Of a stretch of 64,000 nucleotides of DNA, positions 62,651 to 64,000 are shown in pieces (the first letter of the stretch is position 1; the number at the start of each line of letters is the position of its first letter). The position numbers and the translations under genes are program-made. The DNA is taken from the NCBI GenBank assembly GCA_963819075.1, contig CAWFUP010000001.1, positions 496,001-560,000 of the forward strand. The letters are read 5' to 3'. Below the pieces are notes generated by a model that worked only from the letters and a program-made list of their open reading frames with translations, was not told the origin of the DNA and searched no databases. This stretch comes from CAVQBJ01 sp963819075. Its GTDB lineage: Bacteria > Actinomycetota > Thermoleophilia > Solirubrobacterales > Solirubrobacteraceae.

Positions 62651-64000
62651 CTACTCGGGCTGCTCGGCCTGCACGAGTACGCTCGCGATGCCGCGTGGGC
62701 GCCCGGCCCGGATCCAGAGCGTGTGCAGGGCCAGACCGATCAGCAGCGCCGCGACGACCGAGATGATCGGATGACCCCGGGCGAGGTTCGCGCCCAGCAC
62801 GAACGCGACGACGATCGCGCCGAAAGTGTTGAGCGCGAGCGATCCGTAGTGGCGCTCGCGGCGTGAGAAGCGAGCCATCGCGAGAAGTCCGACGAGGAAG
62901 CTCATGAACACGGACACCGCGTAGTACAGAACGAGGTCCTGGTCGTTCGCTCCCGCACCCGCGGTGACCACCGCGGAGATGACGAGGAACACCACGACGG
63001 CCCAGTAGGGCGTGTGATGCTCGTTGCTTCGGCCCATCCACGCCGGCAGGATCCCCACGCCGCGACCGTCACCGTCGGACCGGCGTGCGAGTGCCTTCAG
63101 CAGCCCCGGCCCGGCCTGAAACGACGAGCTCGCCGCCGCGAGCAGCAACAGCGCGGTCGTCAACTGAAACAGCGCAAACAGACCATGACCCACGCTGGCC
63201 TGGGCCAGGTTCCCGATCTGCGTGCTGTTCGCCGCGGGGATTCCGATCTTCAGCCGCACCGCCGCGGCGGTCAGCCCGAGCGTCAGCGTCCCGACGATCG
63301 CCAGGGTCAGCCACAACGTCACGCGCCCGAAGCGACGCCGACCCGCGTTATCGAGCTGACCGAGCTGCGCGATCGCCGATGACGGCGCCTCGACCCCGGT
63401 CGCCAACGCCATCGCGACCGGAAACGCCAGCAACACCGCGATCGACGCCGGATGGCCGGCCCTGTGCGTGATCAACCCGACGTTCGCCACGGGAGCGCTC
63501 AGCCCACCCACCAACACCGCGATGGCGACCGCAACGAACGCGAGCGTCATCAGCGCGAAGATCGCCCGGCCGAAGTGACCAAACCAGGTCAGCCCCGCCA
63601 CGAGCACCAGCAGCACGAGCGCCAGCGCGATCCGCACCGACGCAAGACCGGGAACGTAGTCGATCAGCGCCGACGCACCGGCGGCCACGCTGATCGCGAT
63701 CGTCAAGACGAAGTCCACGATCAGCGCCCCGATCGGCACAAACGCCCAGCCCTCGCCGAACGCCTTGCCCGCCGCGGCCGCCGCCCCGCCCCCCTCGGGA
63801 AACCGCGCGACCAACTGGTGATAGTTGACGATCACCAACGCGATGATCGCCACGACCAGACCCATCGCCGCCATCAACAGACCGAGATCCCCGTGCAACG
63901 CGCGCAGCGCCGCCTCGATCGCATAGGCCACCGACGACACGGGATCGGCCATCACCGCGAACGCAAACGCGATCAGCAGCACCAGGCGACTGTGAAACGC
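62651..64000 (-). CDS. APC-superfamily permease, partial (N-terminus beyond right edge)
   Basis: At least 449 residues of a 12-helix permease; the frame stays open to the right edge, so the start is missing. It begins with LLIAFAFAVMADPVSSVAYA, which resembles helix 1 of the KimA-like/amino acid permease group. It continues with FPEGGGAAAAAGKAFGEGWA (helices 2-3) and ends in a cytoplasmic tail. KimA-like members import K+, others amino acids; no decisive residue is visible. It lies upstream of the hypothetical gene carrying leader element B. Confidence 0.82.
   Translation of the reverse strand, partial: AFHSRLVLLIAFAFAVMADPVSSVAYAIEAALRALHGDLGLLMAAMGLVVAIIALVIVNYHQLVARFPEGGGAAAAAGKAFGEGWAFVPIGALIVDFVLTIAISVAAGASALIDYVPGLASVRIALALVLLVLVAGLTWFGHFGRAIFALMTLAFVAVAIAVLVGGLSAPVANVGLITHRAGHPASIAVLLAFPVAMALATGVEAPSSAIAQLGQLDNAGRRRFGRVTLWLTLAIVGTLTLGLTAAAVRLKIGIPAANSTQIGNLAQASVGHGLFALFQLTTALLLLAAASSSFQAGPGLLKALARRSDGDGRGVGILPAWMGRSNEHHTPYWAVVVFLVISAVVTAGAGANDQDLVLYYAVSVFMSFLVGLLAMARFSRRERHYGSLALNTFGAIVVAFVLGANLARGHPIISVVAALLIGLALHTLWIRAGRPRGIASVLVQAEQPE

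Overview
The window is GC-rich bacterial chromosome. Dense bidirectional genes, frequent GTG/TTG starts, lipobox secreted proteins, FCD-GntR, HxlR, TetR and LysR regulators and many short glycoside-hydrolase-like and Thr-rich secreted proteins point to Actinomycetota. The style of the secreted and hypothetical proteins suggests Thermoleophilia (Solirubrobacterales), but that is an inference. No rRNA, tRNA or CRISPR array was seen.

Layout. 1-2.3 kb: a partial gene at the left edge, then a zone of decayed genes (IS256 relic, DUF4143 ATPase, GNAT). 2.35-11.8 kb: the clearest pathway. An FCD-GntR regulator is divergent from an eight-gene run: a complete BMP-type ABC importer, a catalytically dead cysteine-hydrolase paralogue, a biuret hydrolase-like enzyme, an AtzH-like protein and an AtzF-like allophanate hydrolase. 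Together these would import biuret or a related ureide and degrade it to ammonia and CO2. 12-24 kb: secreted proteins (Thr-rich protein, two glycoside-hydrolase-like enzymes, arylsulfotransferase-like protein), a ClC channel with CBS domains, and two paralogous Crp-like regulators. A palindrome GTCAG-N4-CTGAC recurs here. 24-26.5 kb: mostly gene remains. 26.5-33 kb: a DUF4386 membrane protein, a secreted protein, and a copper-handling operon (CopC-CopD fusion, YcnI, two related small membrane proteins) ending in a strong terminator. 33.6-43 kb: regulator/enzyme pairs (LysR/dienelactone hydrolase, HxlR/quinone oxidoreductase), a broken IS1182-type transposase, two PHB-depolymerase-like esterases, and a two-component system. 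43-46 kb: a frameshifted TetR and an intact IS256-family element with 8-bp target duplication that splits another ORF.

46-54 kb is accessory DNA. It holds three unknown genes and two modules of the same design: a short tyrosine recombinase divergent from a two-gene toxin-antitoxin pair. The modules flank a secreted Kelch/collagen-like repeat protein. One recombinase has Phe where the other has the catalytic Tyr. 54-58.5 kb: two SDR enzymes, a VOC protein and two TetR regulators beside MFS and oxidoreductase relics. 58.8-64 kb: cation/solute transport (CPA antiporter, Ca2+/cation exchanger, APC permease). Here two near-identical leader elements each begin exactly 53 nt before a start codon, which suggests a cis-acting RNA switch.

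Most promising for novelty: the twin leader elements with an upstream small ORF, the GTCAG-N4-CTGAC motif near the Crp-like pair, the twin recombinase/toxin-antitoxin modules, and the dead hydrolase kept beside its active paralogue.
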